A stretch of DNA of 64,000 nt from Gorsachius magnificus (taxonomy: Eukaryota > Chordata > Aves > Pelecaniformes > Ardeidae). Positions within the stretch are counted from its first letter, which is position 1; the number at the start of each line of letters is the position of its first letter. A program made the position numbers and the translations under genes. This document shows, in pieces, positions 50,101 through 62,395 of the stretch. The notes below the pieces were generated by a model. It saw nothing but the letters and a program-made list of their open reading frames with translations. It was not told where the DNA came from and ran no database searches. The stretch covers positions 11,365,385 to 11,429,384 of the forward strand of contig CM067084.1 in NCBI GenBank assembly GCA_034008185.1, in the 5' to 3' direction.

Positions 50101-51150
50101 TTTCTGTTATAACACTAAGCTACCCTTTCATCTTTGTGATTCTCCATCCTTCAGTGAAGACAAAACCCTGTGGTTCTGAATATTTATCATCATTAAAAAT
50201 ACCATTGCAACTTTTTCCTATAAGTAGATGTGTTGCCCTTGGAGTCCTGTCTTAACTCCAGTTGAAATAATTATAGTTGGTCCTTCTAGAGTCTATCTGC
50301 AATCTTAAGTAGATAATGAATTCTTCATTTCTTGTCCTAAACATTGATGCCTCCACTTTTTGTGCTGTAGGCTCATTGTTTCTTGAAATTATTTCTTTGT
50401 CTAGTCTGAGCTTTGTTCCATCCATGTGTGAATATGCATATCATTTCACTATTTCATTAATATATTTCACATAAAAATTGATCACATACGAATACCTGTG
50501 AAACTAATGAGATAACATATGAAATACCATTCAAGTGGAAACCAACTACACAAATAACAAGCAAAAAGCCCATTGGAAAAAATTTTGATTAATCTATTCT
50601 GGTGCAAAAAATACATTTTCATATAATGATTAGAAGAAAGCCATTTCAGATTCCTTTGGAACATTACACTAAAGATCTGTTTTAACTGCATTTACCTTGA
50701 ATTAATTATGTCAGAGGTATAATTTTTGAAGTTCAGTAGTACTTAGTTACTTATTCCTTGTCTTTTCTGCACCTATTTGGGTCAATTTTTAACTAAATCC
50801 AGTTTTGTACTTGAGTCGTGCAATTGCTTCATGAACCTGCAAAACTGTGAGGTGGGATTATTATTGTTTTATTTCATTCCATTTTATTTATCCCAAGCAA
50901 AGCCTTTTTTGTGAGTCGCATACATTTGTATGTATTTCTGTAGCAGCTGATGTAGCATCTCTACAATATGGGTGTATCTTCCAGAGGCAGTAATAATGTA
51001 TGCATAATCCAAGTCATACTCAATTGCAGAGGTTAAGGAAAGCTCAAAACACTTATAGCAAAGAGAATCTTTGATTTTTTTTTTTTTCTTACCCCAAATA
51101 TGCTGAAAATAACATATTTGGGTTTTCTTCTGGTCATTTAACAAATTTTT

Positions 51151-51190
51151 ATATTTATATATATATATATTTATATATATATATATATAA
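51151..51190. repeat. (TA)n microsatellite, interrupted
   Basis: Alternating TA repeats broken by two extra T insertions; potential cruciform-forming AT dinucleotide repeat. Confidence 0.95.
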
Positions 51191-54100
51191 AAGAAACTCG
51201 AGAACTCAGTTTTCATTTATGATTTGAACTTGTTCATAATTAGGTACCTATCATTATCTTGCTCGTGACTTTGAACTCAGGAGAATGGAAGTTCCTGATA
51301 AGCTGAGATTTCAGGGATGACGGACAGTATGTGGGAGCTGGCCTGATTACACATTGTTGGAAGCAATTTGAGGAATTTGACTGTATCATCCCACCCGATC
51401 AGTCTTATTGTTCATATGTATATTTTGATTTGTCTCTGGTGTATTTTTTAATCAAGCAACTGGTGCGTTTAAAAATAGCAAATCATTCAGGAGGTTTAAG
51501 TAATACAGAATATCCTACTGGTGATTACTTAAATAGCAATCTACAGCCATCTTAGTTCTTCCTAAATCTATTACCTATGCTATTTTTGTTAAAGCTCTCA
51601 AATCTGAAAATGGGTCATAGCTCTGAGTTTCAAATGGATGTTTACCTGATATTTTGCTTTTATTTTTACTTGATATTTTTTTTTTTGATTTTACTTGATA
51701 TGAATGGATAGATTCTTTGTACGTTTGATTCAGCTGATACAGATCCTCTGTTAAGATGAGAACATTTGAGGAAATCACAGGAAATCTTTGTACGAAGGAA
51801 CTACTGAATGTATGCGCAACCGTGGTGCTGCTCTTCCGTAGTTACCCGATGTGACGTGGCAGAACGTGCTAACAGGGAATGAGTGGCATATTGCTGTGGA
51901 CCCATCTTCTGGAGATTTAGTATTGAAATCGATCATTAATTTGTTAAGCGAGTTGTTTTAAAGGAAATTCCAGAATCTGACACACGGGGATTTGGAGAGA
52001 AAGCAGCTGTACTGCAGCACGGAAGCTTTACAGGATTGACCAGTCCATATTTTTTCTATTGATTTTGCAGCATGCTAGGTGCAGGAGTTAGAAGTTTTCA
52101 TTTGAACTGGTCTTGGCTGAATATGCAGTAGCTTTATTAGAGAATGCAGTGTCCAAAACCCTTATATGTCTGACTTCAGGTGGGTGATGCAGTTTGCCTG
52201 TCACAGTAGGAGAGACGTCAAAACAAGCCAGTAAGAAAAGACTGAAATCTTAGAATAAGCTATATGTTTTAGTTTATTATTAAAGGATATTTGTTATTGA
52301 TGTGCTGTGGCAGAGCCCCAAATAAAATGAGTTTAATAGGGATTATTTGATTCAATTTCATCTTTGCTGTGTCTTCAACCATTGCAACTGCTTGCAGTCC
52401 AGCAAAACTGGATTGCCACTATTGTGGTCTATACTATCATGTAGAATAATACATAAGTTATTAACAAATATTTTATCCATGTCTGCTCCTTGGAAAAAGA
52501 GTTAGCACACTGGGAAAAGTGGTTACTGCTCCTCTCCTGTTTGGAATTAGACAGCCTAACTCTTCTCCATCTTCCACTGAAGGTGAGGGCTTTCAAATTT
52601 GGAAGGAGACCTTGGTCTGAGCTGCAGCCATCAGGACCTCTGGCGATTAAATTGCCCCTTTCCTACCCAGTTGGAAAGAGTTTAAAATGTGCTCAGTTCC
52701 TGCTCACATCTATTCTTTATACTGAGGCAGCAGGCAAAGGGGCTGGTGTGACAGGGACTGGAGCCATTGGACTCGAGTCACCGATTAGCTCATTTCACGT
52801 CAGCCATGTGGCTTTTAGACAGAAGTCTGGAGCCAAATATCTCCCAATTACCTGAAGTAAATTGCTTCATAGCTTGTTACCAAAATTCTGAGCAAGGTTT
52901 TGGCTGCTGCCTGATATTTAATTAAACTCCATGCATCTGATAACTTCTCTGCATGATGTGGCAAATAGCAAATGCTTAGATATAGGTTGATTTCAAAATA
53001 TAGAGAGGAAGAAAAAAAAAAAACAAAAACCTGTAAGTGTGTTGTTTTATTACAATGGAAAAGGAGATTTTTTTTTTTTATTTTTGCTATATAAAAGCTT
53101 AAATACAATCTGAAACTAACTTGCATATTTTGCAGTTAGAGAATAAAAGAACAAAAATAGTGACTTATGATTCCAGGCGTGATTCAGGCACATTTTAACT
53201 CCATCCAAGTATCTCTTCAATCTGACACTTTACATATTTGTGTCTGTCTTGGCAGACTTTAAGAAATAATTTCTTATTCACGATCCTAGCATCTAATAGC
53301 TACCTACCTGCTGGACAAAACACAGAACAAAAAGACAGTTTCCATCTCAGAGAATTGATGCTTCTGCTGAAAGACAAAAGATAATTAGAGGAAAGAAAGA
53401 AACAAGAATAAGCTGCTGTTGGTCAGCAAAAGGAGCAGTAAAGTTAATGGCAGACATCCCTGTAAAGGAGATGGATGGCTTAAGAAATATTTTTGAAAAT
53501 GCTTATGGGGAATTTCTGTTCCATGCGAGTAACACAGAAGTCATCATTAATATTTATGTGAGAAAATTTAAAAAGTGGATAGGAGAGGCCAGCATCGTGG
53601 GGATGAGGCAAGTTAATGAGATCTCATCTGTGAGTGTGAGATAATCGTGTGTGTGGGAAGGGTATGGCAAGGAAAGCATGGACTGGAAATAGCCTTGACT
53701 CAGAAGACTTAGTTCCTAAAGTTTGATGTGATAGAAGGGGGGAGTGTGGGGGGCCTCCAAGGAGAGGGTTTATACTAAAATGTGGTGTTCTGCTATGACT
53801 AATAGGCAGAAATTATTACCAAGTTATATTTTATGCAAAGGTAAAATGCTATGTGACTTGTAATCTGAGGCATCTCACTCTTGTGCACAATCTGTAGGAG
53901 GTTTAGCAGCTGATTAAGGCTGGGGATGTTACAGGCTCCTATGATTTTTTAAATCTTCCTGTATGTTTGGATTTCCAATTACTTTAAAAAAAAAACCCAA
54001 ACCAGGTATTTAAAAGTCTTTTTCCTTGGATTTTCAGGGCCATTTGTATGGAACTTTCAGCTAAAATCTTGTCTTGAAACAAAAATATCAGGAGAATAAT

Positions 54101-54672
54101 AGTATAATGTAATGACAGAGCAAGGAAGACTTGGTAGTTTTCTACTGGTCTAGCACAAACTTCAGTGATGTTTAAGAAATAGCATAATGGCTCTTTGCTC
54201 TTCTGCTTTTCCTGGAATAGAGCGGGTTTAGGGAGTATTTAATTCAAAAGGAACTCCTCAGGTTTTCAGTCTACTTTTCAAGAAAGTCATGCATAAAAGG
54301 TCAAGGCAAAGGGAAAGGGAAAGTTGTATAAGGACTCTTAGAAAAAGCAGTTTTATCTTCTGAAATGTTAAGCTCGTATCAGTTCCGTATTTATTATTCT
54401 ACAGCTATACGTGTATGTATGTGGAAAAGGTTTGAGAGTTAATTTTGCATTTGGCTTTATTTAAATCTTTTAAAATTTTGATTCTACATATAGGAGGTAG
54501 AAATCAGGAAATTTTTAACTGTGTGAATGAGTACAACAAAGAACGAAGTTCCTTGAGTTCTGGGGGCAAAAAAGTTGAATATAGGAAAAGTAAAGTCTAA
54601 AAGTTAATAGTAAGCCACTGCCTTAAGGTAAGAAGACGACTAAGCAAGGAAACCCATTCGGACTTTGGCTTT

Positions 54673-55244
54673 GTAGTTATCTTGGTTTAACCCCAGCGGT
54701 AGCTAAGGCCCACCCAGCCACTCTCTCACTCCCCGCTGGTGGGATGGGGGAGAGAATCAGAAGAGTAGAAGTGAGAAAACTTGCAGGCTAACATAAAGAC
54801 AGTTTAATAGGTAAAGTATAGGCCACATGCAGAAGCAAAGCAAAACAGCCAGGAAGGCAGGGCCCCATCGGTTACTTGTAACAGTTACTTGGGAAGACAA
54901 ACGCCATCGCTTTGAATGTTATTGTGTCCCCTTTTCCCCCTTCATCCTTCTTCCCCCAGCTTTATATGCTGAGCATGACATCCTATGGTATGGGATATCC
55001 TTTTGGTCAGTTGGGGTCAGCTGTCCCAGCCGTGTCACCTCCCAGCTTCTTGTGCACCCCCAGTCTCCTTGCTGGTGGGGTGGGGTGGGGTGAGGAGCAC
55101 CAAAGCCCTTGCCTCTGTGTCAGCCCTGCTCAGCAGGAAGAAAAACATCCCTGTGTTATCAGCACTGCTTTCAGCACAAATCTAAAACATAGCCCCATAC
55201 TAGCTGCTATGAAGAAAATTAACAGCCAAAACCAGCACAGTAAT
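54673..55244. repeat. Probable target-site duplication flanking the solo LTR
   Basis: The five bases left of the LTR (54,673-54,677, GTAGT) and right of it (55,240-55,244, GTAAT) match at four of five positions, the size expected for ERVL-type integration. The left boundary at 54,678 was set by aligning the eroded LTR end TATCTTGGTTTAACC to the family terminus recalled as TGTCATGGTTTAACC. Confidence 0.5.
54678..55239 (-). mobile_element. Full-length solo LTR, same avian ERVL-like family, reverse orientation
   Basis: Read on the minus strand it begins TGTGCTGGTTTTGGCTGTTA and ends at GGGGTTAAACCA plus an eroded terminal few bases, about 562 bases in all. Promoter and RNA-processing landmarks are present: a TATA-like CATATAAAG (plus coordinates 54,960-54,968) and the TATTAAACTG polyadenylation-region motif (about 54,801-54,811). 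It shares terminal blocks with the LTR at 35,540 (opening block, CTCCCCCATCCCACC block) but differs through the middle, so it is a different subfamily. No internal viral sequence flanks it: a solo LTR left by recombination. Plus-strand open frames inside it are spurious. Confidence 0.87.
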
Positions 55245-55439
55245 GCACTTCTTTTATGGTTTTGAAGAAAACTGCTTTAATCTATTCTTTCTCTTTTTTT
55301 TTTTTTCTACACGTCTTGTGTACTTACTTGGATACTCAAGCGTTCTTGGAAAACCTTCTAGTAAAGTGGCGAGAATATTTTGAACATGCTAAATGCTTAA
55401 TACACCTAATATTCCTTACCAATAGGGTACCAAATACTG

Positions 55440-55524
55440 AAAAAACAAAAAAACCCCCAAAAAACCCTAACAAAAACCCAACCACCTCCCCCACCCCAAA
55501 CACCACCAAAACCCCCTCAAACCA
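55440..55524. repeat. A/C-rich low-complexity tract
   Basis: About 85 bases almost only of A and C with (AAAACCC)-like and (CACC) units; it supplies the Lys/Pro/Thr-rich part of a 104-codon plus-strand frame that is not a gene. It lies about 200 bases from the solo LTR. Confidence 0.9.
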
Positions 55525-58520
55525 GCCATTTTTGTTGATGCTATCACAAGATAGTGCTGCTCACTCTTAGGTTTTTTTAACTAGTTTTATTGTGGTGCTT
55601 TAGCAGGCAGGAATAGAAACAGCATCTAGTTCTCATGGAAGTTCCAGAGACTTCAGGAGGTGTTACATTGTAGATAAAAATAATTATTTCTGTTCCACAG
55701 ACAATCAAATCAAGGAGCATAAAAATGAATTTACTAGCTAAAAGTTGCCAAGCAGGTCAATAATGGATTAAAGGTTCCTGTGTCCTGTACTGAAACCATT
55801 ATGTATGATGTTTTCCTTAAAATTAGCCTTTGAGCCATTGCATATGCTGTTTAAAATCAAAACCCAAAGGAAATATATTTTTCCAACACATTTTTTCCAT
55901 CTTCAGCTCAAGACTGGTCCATCTGCACAGCATGCCCTGTGTCAAATTTCTTTATTTTGGATAGATAATAATTAGCATGTTTCTTTCTCTTTGCCCTTTC
56001 TTCCTTTTGGATCAGTACAGCATTTATTAACTCTAATTAACCTTGCACTGGGATGACAAGTGTAATGAGAATCTTGAATAACATTTAATAACAGAAACAC
56101 AAAAATGAACTTTTGCTTGCTTGCCAGATGGAGTTTTACCACTGTCTTACTGCTCTGACTCACAAAAACAAATATGTGATTTCTACAACTCCTGGGTGTA
56201 CGTACAAAAGTACTGTCAGTGGTATATATCCCTGAAAAAGCAAGACTGAATACAGTATTTTTTCTGAATATTTAAATGAGTTTTAATACAGGCAAACCAA
56301 ATAAATTCCAGAAAGCCTCCCCTTAACCATCTTTGGGAAAAAATAATAAGGTGCAGATAGTAGGGTTTCTCTCCTGTTCTTTTTCTTATGGTACTTATAC
56401 AAGCTATCAAGTCAGTCTGTAATAAAATGGAGTGTTTCATGACCTGCGAATAATTACTTCATTACAAACAAAATGAAATTCTAAGTGTAATCTCTTTGGC
56501 TTAGTTTCTAGATGATCATACTATGAAATCTGTTATCACCCCTAAATATATATATGTATACGCACAATCTTGTACCACTTCAGACTGTTTGGATATTTGT
56601 CTGTCTCTCCAGGTTTCTTCATCAGCGCACGTGCTTTAGGACAGGCAAGACTATCTCATTTTCCCAAATTTAAAATGTTAAACTACTCTCAAAGAACTCA
56701 ATATTGACAATAAAGCGTTCATACCTGCAGTGACAAATACCATAACGGTAGCGTCTCTCCCAGGGGTTGCGTTTCCTGAACTCTTAATTCGTTATGAAGG
56801 TAGAAGAGCACCTAAACAAAACTTACCATGTGAATGCCATTAAAGGGACTCTGATATCTCTTCCCTTGCCGATACCTGCTTTTGACACATTTCTTCCTTG
56901 GAGGTCTGTTCTGGCCACACTATCTGCAGTGAGATTGGTGCTGCTAATGCCGATGAAGGTTAGAGACGTGAACTGAAAAGGTAATAGTTTGCCTTTGTCT
57001 TAATGCATTGCAGTTCCTTTTGGAGAAACATCTCCCAATTAAGAATAACTTTACCTATTAGAAAAATAAAGTATTAGCAGGGACTTCTTGTTAAAATGAA
57101 GTTGCATGAAGTGTCATTGTGGCTGCAAAAGGAGGGATGGAGGCACTTAAACATAGGCATCTAGTGCCTTTTTTGATTTCCCATAGTGTATGTGACTTCT
57201 GGATGGTTTGGTGCAACATAGGACCTTTGATCTTTGGAGCTGAAGACCACATAGGGTACTTCAGGACATTTAAAATTCCAACAGGTGTTTACACTTAGGC
57301 ATCTAATTGCTTGGTGTCACATGTATATGAGCGTATGTACATTGACTGTATGGTTAGGATCCCCATGTTGCAGGTAATAATATCACTACCTAGATCTTTT
57401 ACTGAACTGATCTTGGAGCAGAGCTTCAAGAGAGGCAATTTTATTATATTAATTTTAGAGGCTGGGGAACCAAGGTTGTTGTCTTTATGCAGGCCTGTAG
57501 CAGAGCAGAAACAAAACACACATTTAACTACTGTCTCAGTGCTTTCATCGCCCTCTGTGTTGCCGTGTCCCCTGCGACATGATTTGCGTCTTCAGGAAAT
57601 GGGCTTGAAAATTCCAGCCCATAAGGATAATACCCAAGCCTATTAGAAACTTGGTCATCTCTCCTGTATTTTATGGTGCTGTCACCTTCTGCTAGAGAAA
57701 TCTATTTAAATTGGAAGGTGTGGTGTGGGCCATGACTAGCCTGAGGCTGGCAATCCATAGCAGCGGGTTATTATTCCTGTCTACCCTAGACAGGAAGCAA
57801 CTACTAATCACTGAAGTAACTGTTCCTGTCTCTTGCCTATCACTCATATGATTTATTTGCCTCTTCTCTCTTCCAACAAGAGATACATCTTCAGCAATAA
57901 ACCAAATATTTTGAAGTTTATCTGAAGAACTACCAATCTATCTGATTCCACTGAACCTGTGTAAAGAATATAATTCAGATTGCGTCCTCACTTGTGCACT
58001 CTTGCACTTGCTTTGGTAAGAGCACTGAAAACCAAGGATGCAAGAACAGGGCAAGGTATTTAATTCAATTTGAACATATCATTTATGCTCGGAGAAAAAC
58101 ATTTTTAAGAGTTGGGATTTTTGCAAAATCATTTTCAAAGGTATGTGTTTGTTCATTTAAATTTTCTTGTGTGTTTTTTTTTATGGGGAGGATATGAAAT
58201 TCCATATAGTTAGCTGTATCTGGTGATGTGTTGTGGAAGCTAGGACCTTTGTCACTGGTTTTAAATGCTTCTGGGCTTACACCCATACAAATACTTACTC
58301 TATCTATGGTGCCTTCTTTATATAAATATATATAAATATACTAGTATTTAGAAATGACTGCAATTACCCAAAATCTGATTTATGAACCTTGATGTTGAAC
58401 ACTGTAATGGAAGATCCGTGATCTGCATTCATTTTGCACAAATACAATAACTACAGATGGTGCAAGGCATTGATGAATATGTCTCATACTTTCTAATACT
58501 ACAAAATATAGCCAGATGCT

Positions 58521-58570
58521 TGTGCTGGTGTTGGCTGGGATAGAGTTAATGTTCTTCATAGGAGCTAGTA
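58521..58570 (+). mobile_element. 50-bp 5'-terminal stub of the avian ERVL-like LTR
   Basis: TGTGCTGGTGTTGGCTGGGA followed by TAGAGTTAATGTTCTTCATA and GGAGCTAGTA matches the first 50 bases of the LTR family seen at 35.5 and 55.2 kb, then stops abruptly into unrelated AT-rich DNA. A deletion must have removed the rest, or it is a partial insertion. Confidence 0.8.
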
Positions 58571-59934
58571 GAATGAATATGAAATTGATATACAGATATG
58601 TTTATTTCTTGGAATATGTTTTTTCACCTTTTTAAAGGAAGATTGGTATCACCAAAAGTTTTTCTAGTTTTGTTAAAAATTTTGTAAAATGCCAGATGCA
58701 CAAAATACAAAGGTATGGAAAAGTACCCAAAGTGCCTCTTTTTCATAAGGTTTCCTGTGATTTACGTTGACACAGTACTTCTGTTTGAGCACCAGATAGC
58801 ACTTAATAATTTCTACTGCTATTAAGCACCATACTGAAGCTTTTACAGATTTAGCAACACCTCAATAACAGTTTCTCTCTTGTTAAGTGCTTTACAGTGG
58901 AAAGAATTGGGTGAGAATAAGCCACCTCCTCAGGAATAGGAAGAAGTGAAAGACAAAGGGGGGGAAAAAAAAAATAATCTCCGAATGAAGTGAAACAGCC
59001 AAGAAAGGAGAGGGACAAGGTTTCTGCCAGAAGCCCTGTGTTGAAAAGTGACTTTAATGAGTGAATGACTAACTTGGAAGGCAGAGCTGGATGTTTTTCT
59101 TTGGGTTCATGTGATGAACATCCCAAAACTGCTTACAAAAGAAGTATATTCACTGGGATAGGTGGGACTTCCATCCTGGTCCATGGCAGCTGGATCAAAC
59201 CTCTGACAGACAAGCCACAGGGCCAGAGATATTCAGAAACAGCTCAGACATACTTGGGTGAAAATTACTCAGTAATTTTTCAGGAGGAAACGGAGATGAG
59301 GAATTTCATGCTTTCTTGAGGGCTTTTATGTAAAAAACTGTCAGGAAAAATAACAATTATTATATTACAGGCTTTCTGTTTCTGGAAGAAAAAAGAAAAA
59401 ATAGAAAGCAGTTATAGACATAAAGTCCAGCCTTTTCCCAGTCATAAAGTCAGAGAGTTGCATGATGAGGTGGAATGAAATAGGATCCCTGTGTCATTGT
59501 CAAATCTTACCAAAACCAAAAAAAAAAAATCCCTGCATACCAACAGCTCCATATAATTTTTGTCAGAAAGCAAATATTGTTCCTAACAAAGAGTTGTACT
59601 GTTGGCCATAGATGAAACAGAAGTGGAGATTAATTCATTTAGCTTATTTTAAAATTGTTTGACATACTTGAGTGCCACACAATAGCTCGAACATTGCTCT
59701 AGTTGTTGGCAGAATCCAGGGTGAAGTACTTGGGCAATGTTAACTTCCTAGTGCAAAGCTGACACATAGATTATAATTTAGATTTCTGATTTCCATTCAA
59801 AAAAACTTGATAGGCTGCAATTATGTTCTTTGTTTTCAAGTTATGTGTTTTTTAGGATAATGTTAGAATAGGAATCTACTCCTTAAGAGCTGTGTATAGA
59901 CAAGGCTCTCATAGGCGAAAAATGTGACTAGGGA

Positions 59935-60216
59935 GCTATTGAACTTCCAGTCCCCTGCCTGGATTGTGCTGCCCCTTGTCTGGATCAATGGAGCGTGGCA
60001 ATCTCAGGACATCTGCTGTGTCATTTGGATGATTCAGGGGATGGACACAAGTCAAATGTGGCTCTCCTGCCCCCCTCCTCTCTTGAGAAGAGTAGTAAGG
60101 CTGCCCTTGGAAGGACTTGGACCTTTGAGCCTTCAAACATGAGAGAAATGAGGGACTTCAATGATTTAGACACCTGTTCTATGTCTGCAGCTGAAAAAGT
60201 TGACAAAGAATGTTAG
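59935..60216 (+). other. Open segment on both strands (unassigned)
   Basis: A plus-strand frame without stops runs for about 93 codons to TAG at 60,214-60,216, and includes KAALGRTWTFEPSNMREMRD and ends SAAEKVDKEC. The minus strand is also open for over 60 codons here, with an equally protein-like translation, so strand and coding status cannot be decided. No splice pair or family was recognised. GC content is higher than in the surroundings. Confidence 0.15.
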
Positions 60217-61744
60217 AGAAAAAGTTGTTGCCCCTCTTTCTCTCGCCTTCTTTTACAAAAGAGAACTACAGACATTTCTACCCACCTAAGAATACAGTAG
60301 CTTCAATTTTACAGTAACTTTTTTCTCCCCTCTAATGACAAATCTATTACTCATCATTGTTCCTACTTGGTCACAGACTCCTTTTACTCCTATTTCAGCT
60401 CTAACAGGTCGGCCTACACAGGGTTGGTTTTTCCTTCATACATCAGAGGTAGAAATTCCGAGAATGAATAATCAGCTTCCACAAAGCAACCTCCTTCAGT
60501 CCCCTGCACCCCCGGGCCCTGGTGTATGACCCTGACATGCAGTAGGCAGGCACCAAATTCTCCCCAGGATTGCTCTGAAGGAATCTGATATTCAATATAA
60601 AAAATTACATTAAATGTCATAATACAACAGCAAGAAGTTTAAAGAGGAAGAAGTGCTGGACTGGCAACCTGAGTTTTTAGGGTTGGTTGGTTTGTTTTTG
60701 TTTATTTGTGTTTTTTTTAGAATTAATGATCGCAAAGTGATGACTTTTGAATCACTGTAGTAAAAAAAAAACCACCTCTACTAGTGCCTGCTTTTTCTAA
60801 AACAATTTGATTAAATGGCTAAGCCTGTTTTAAAGCAGTCTGCCTCCAACATGTAACAGGACTTGAATATTTTTACTTTTGAGGGTCAAGAAAACTTTTT
60901 ACTTGATCCCACAGATGTTTGTCCTCAGTAACAATTTGTTCCCCGAGAAGGTACAGAAGTCTCCTTCTGGTGTTGAGGCAAAGTGCCTTAATGTAAAATT
61001 GCCTTCCGTAATCTGGAAAGCAATGCAACATGGTTGGTTTATGAAGAATAAACTGAACTCATGAACACAGAAATGAGTGGAAGATCTCCTATATGATCTA
61101 ATGATGACATACAGCACTCTGGTGAGAGGTTGTGCTTCAGGCACAATTTCCATCACATTTGCAGCGTTCAGTCTGAATTGCTCCTATACAAAAAGAAGAC
61201 AACAGTTGCAAGTTATCACCAGAAAATGGTCAATACCAGTAAATTTTACTGCCTACTGTCAAAAGGAGGACTTGGATGCTCTCTGGGGACCTGATTGTAC
61301 TCCAGGGGATCAGTCGGCTCTCTTTACTTGAAATAAAAGGATGATGTTTGAAAAGTGCCTGAGGCATCACAGACTTCCAAGAGTGAATGGAAAACACTGT
61401 TGTTCCATGTTCAGTGCGTGCAGTTGCTCTTGGGCTATAAAGTATAAAAGGGAAAAAAAAATATATATTCACCGTATTCAGTATGTTCAGCAAGTTATTA
61501 GGAAATATATTCCACGGATGTTACTGCGCTACATCTGGGATCAAATATACTGTAGTTGTGACTTCCAGATCAGAAACCCAAACACCTGCAAACCCTTCTC
61601 GTCAGGCAGCAGTAATGGTTCACAAAGAAAAGAAATGTAGGGTTAGGATTTTTAATAAATTGATATTGATGGTATTATAATGTTATTTGTAAACTAGGCT
61701 GCCTCTAGAACACAGCTTTCAGCTCTGTTTATTTTATTTTGAAA

Positions 61745-62395
61745 AAGACTATAGGGAAAATAGAAAGGGCTCAGAGATTAGCAATAAGAATGCCTAGAGA
61801 AGTGGAAAAACTACCCTATGAAGTAAGATTGAAAAGACAGGAGCAGTTTACTTCAGAATAGAGATGAACAAGATGGGACATGAAAAATAACAGAGTAAAA
61901 AAGACGGTGTGAAAAATGAGTTTATAGTGAAGCTAGTGCAGGCTTTCTACTTAGCTTCTGACATAATATTGGAGGAAGGCAGTATTCAGAGAAATGGAAA
62001 GACAGCAAATCTAAAATCGACAGAAGGAATTATTTTTTCAGCCAACAATAAGTTAACAAAAGTCACTGCCACAATACATTATTGGAATCAAGAGCTCAGT
62101 CCGATTAGAAAAGGAAATGGATGTTTGTATAGATTATAACAACAGCCAGAGTTACTAGGATTTTGAAATAATCAGGGATCTGGAAATGATATAAATTCTG
62201 ATGCTTCAGGGCAAAAGACAATCATAGTAGCTAGGAATTTTTTTTTTTTTTTTTTTTTTTTTTTATGGACAATATACCTTTTTAACTGTGCACTGTAAGG
62301 GTTCTCAAATTTTCCCCTGAAGCATCAGAGGGTGGCTGTTGGGAGGCAGGTGGTCAGGAGGACCTCTAATATTTCCTAAGAACGGTTTTAATGCT
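61745..62395 (+). mobile_element. Ancient CR1/L3-type LINE: ORF2 end and 3' UTR
   Basis: The order of recalled consensus blocks is preserved. First comes the ORF2 end around 61,765-61,850 (AAGGGCTCAGAGATTAGCAA, CTACCCTATGAAGTAAGATT, CAGGAGCAGTTTACTTCAGA). Next is a block with GGAAATGGATGTTTGTATAG (about 62,114) and AACAACAGCCAGAGTTACTA. The landmark ATAAATTCTGATGCTTCAGG follows at about 62,191, and the terminal CCCTGAAGCATCAGAGG...TGGCTGTTGGGAGGCAGG...GGACCTCTAAT block at 62,315-62,370 completes the order. This 3' architecture is typical of old amniote CR1/L3 elements. Divergence is high and frames are broken. A poly-T of 27 bases sits inside the 3' UTR. The element is not recent. Confidence 0.82.
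62238..62264. repeat. Poly-T tract, 27 bases, inside the ancient LINE
   Basis: Run of 27 T located where the CR1/L3 3' UTR consensus has a short mixed sequence; either slippage growth of a T run or the poly-A tail of a minus-strand insertion whose body was lost. Confidence 0.95.

Larger units (their letters stand above)
36033..54677. other. Longest unique stretch of the window
   Basis: More than 18 kb with no recognised transposon and no supported gene. It includes an exon-like minus-strand segment at 36,894-37,023 and simple repeats at 39,562, 43,028, 44,815, 47,175 and 51,151. Balanced-composition segments at about 37,925-38,170, 41,400-41,640, 47,460-47,545, 48,440-48,980, 51,780-52,030 and 52,560-52,830 could be conserved non-coding elements. 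The 121-codon plus-strand frame 52,490-52,855 has no recognised domain. Confidence 0.55.
55525..61744. other. Unique non-coding stretch with one small LTR stub
   Basis: No supported gene over 6 kb. It contains an 8-base perfect hairpin at 57,776-57,794 (CCTGTCTA, loop CCC, TAGACAGG), AT repeats near 58,319-58,340, the LTR stub at 58,521-58,570 and an A-rich run near 59,518-59,530. It also holds an open-both-strands segment at 59,935-60,216. Confidence 0.55.

Noticed and set aside
54827..55265. Overlapping plus-strand open frames of 66-117 codons
   Set aside because: They lie antisense inside the solo LTR and encode nothing recognisable.
61909..62139. 76-codon plus-strand frame
   Set aside because: It lies in the 3' part of the ancient CR1/L3 element, outside the conserved ORF2 region.
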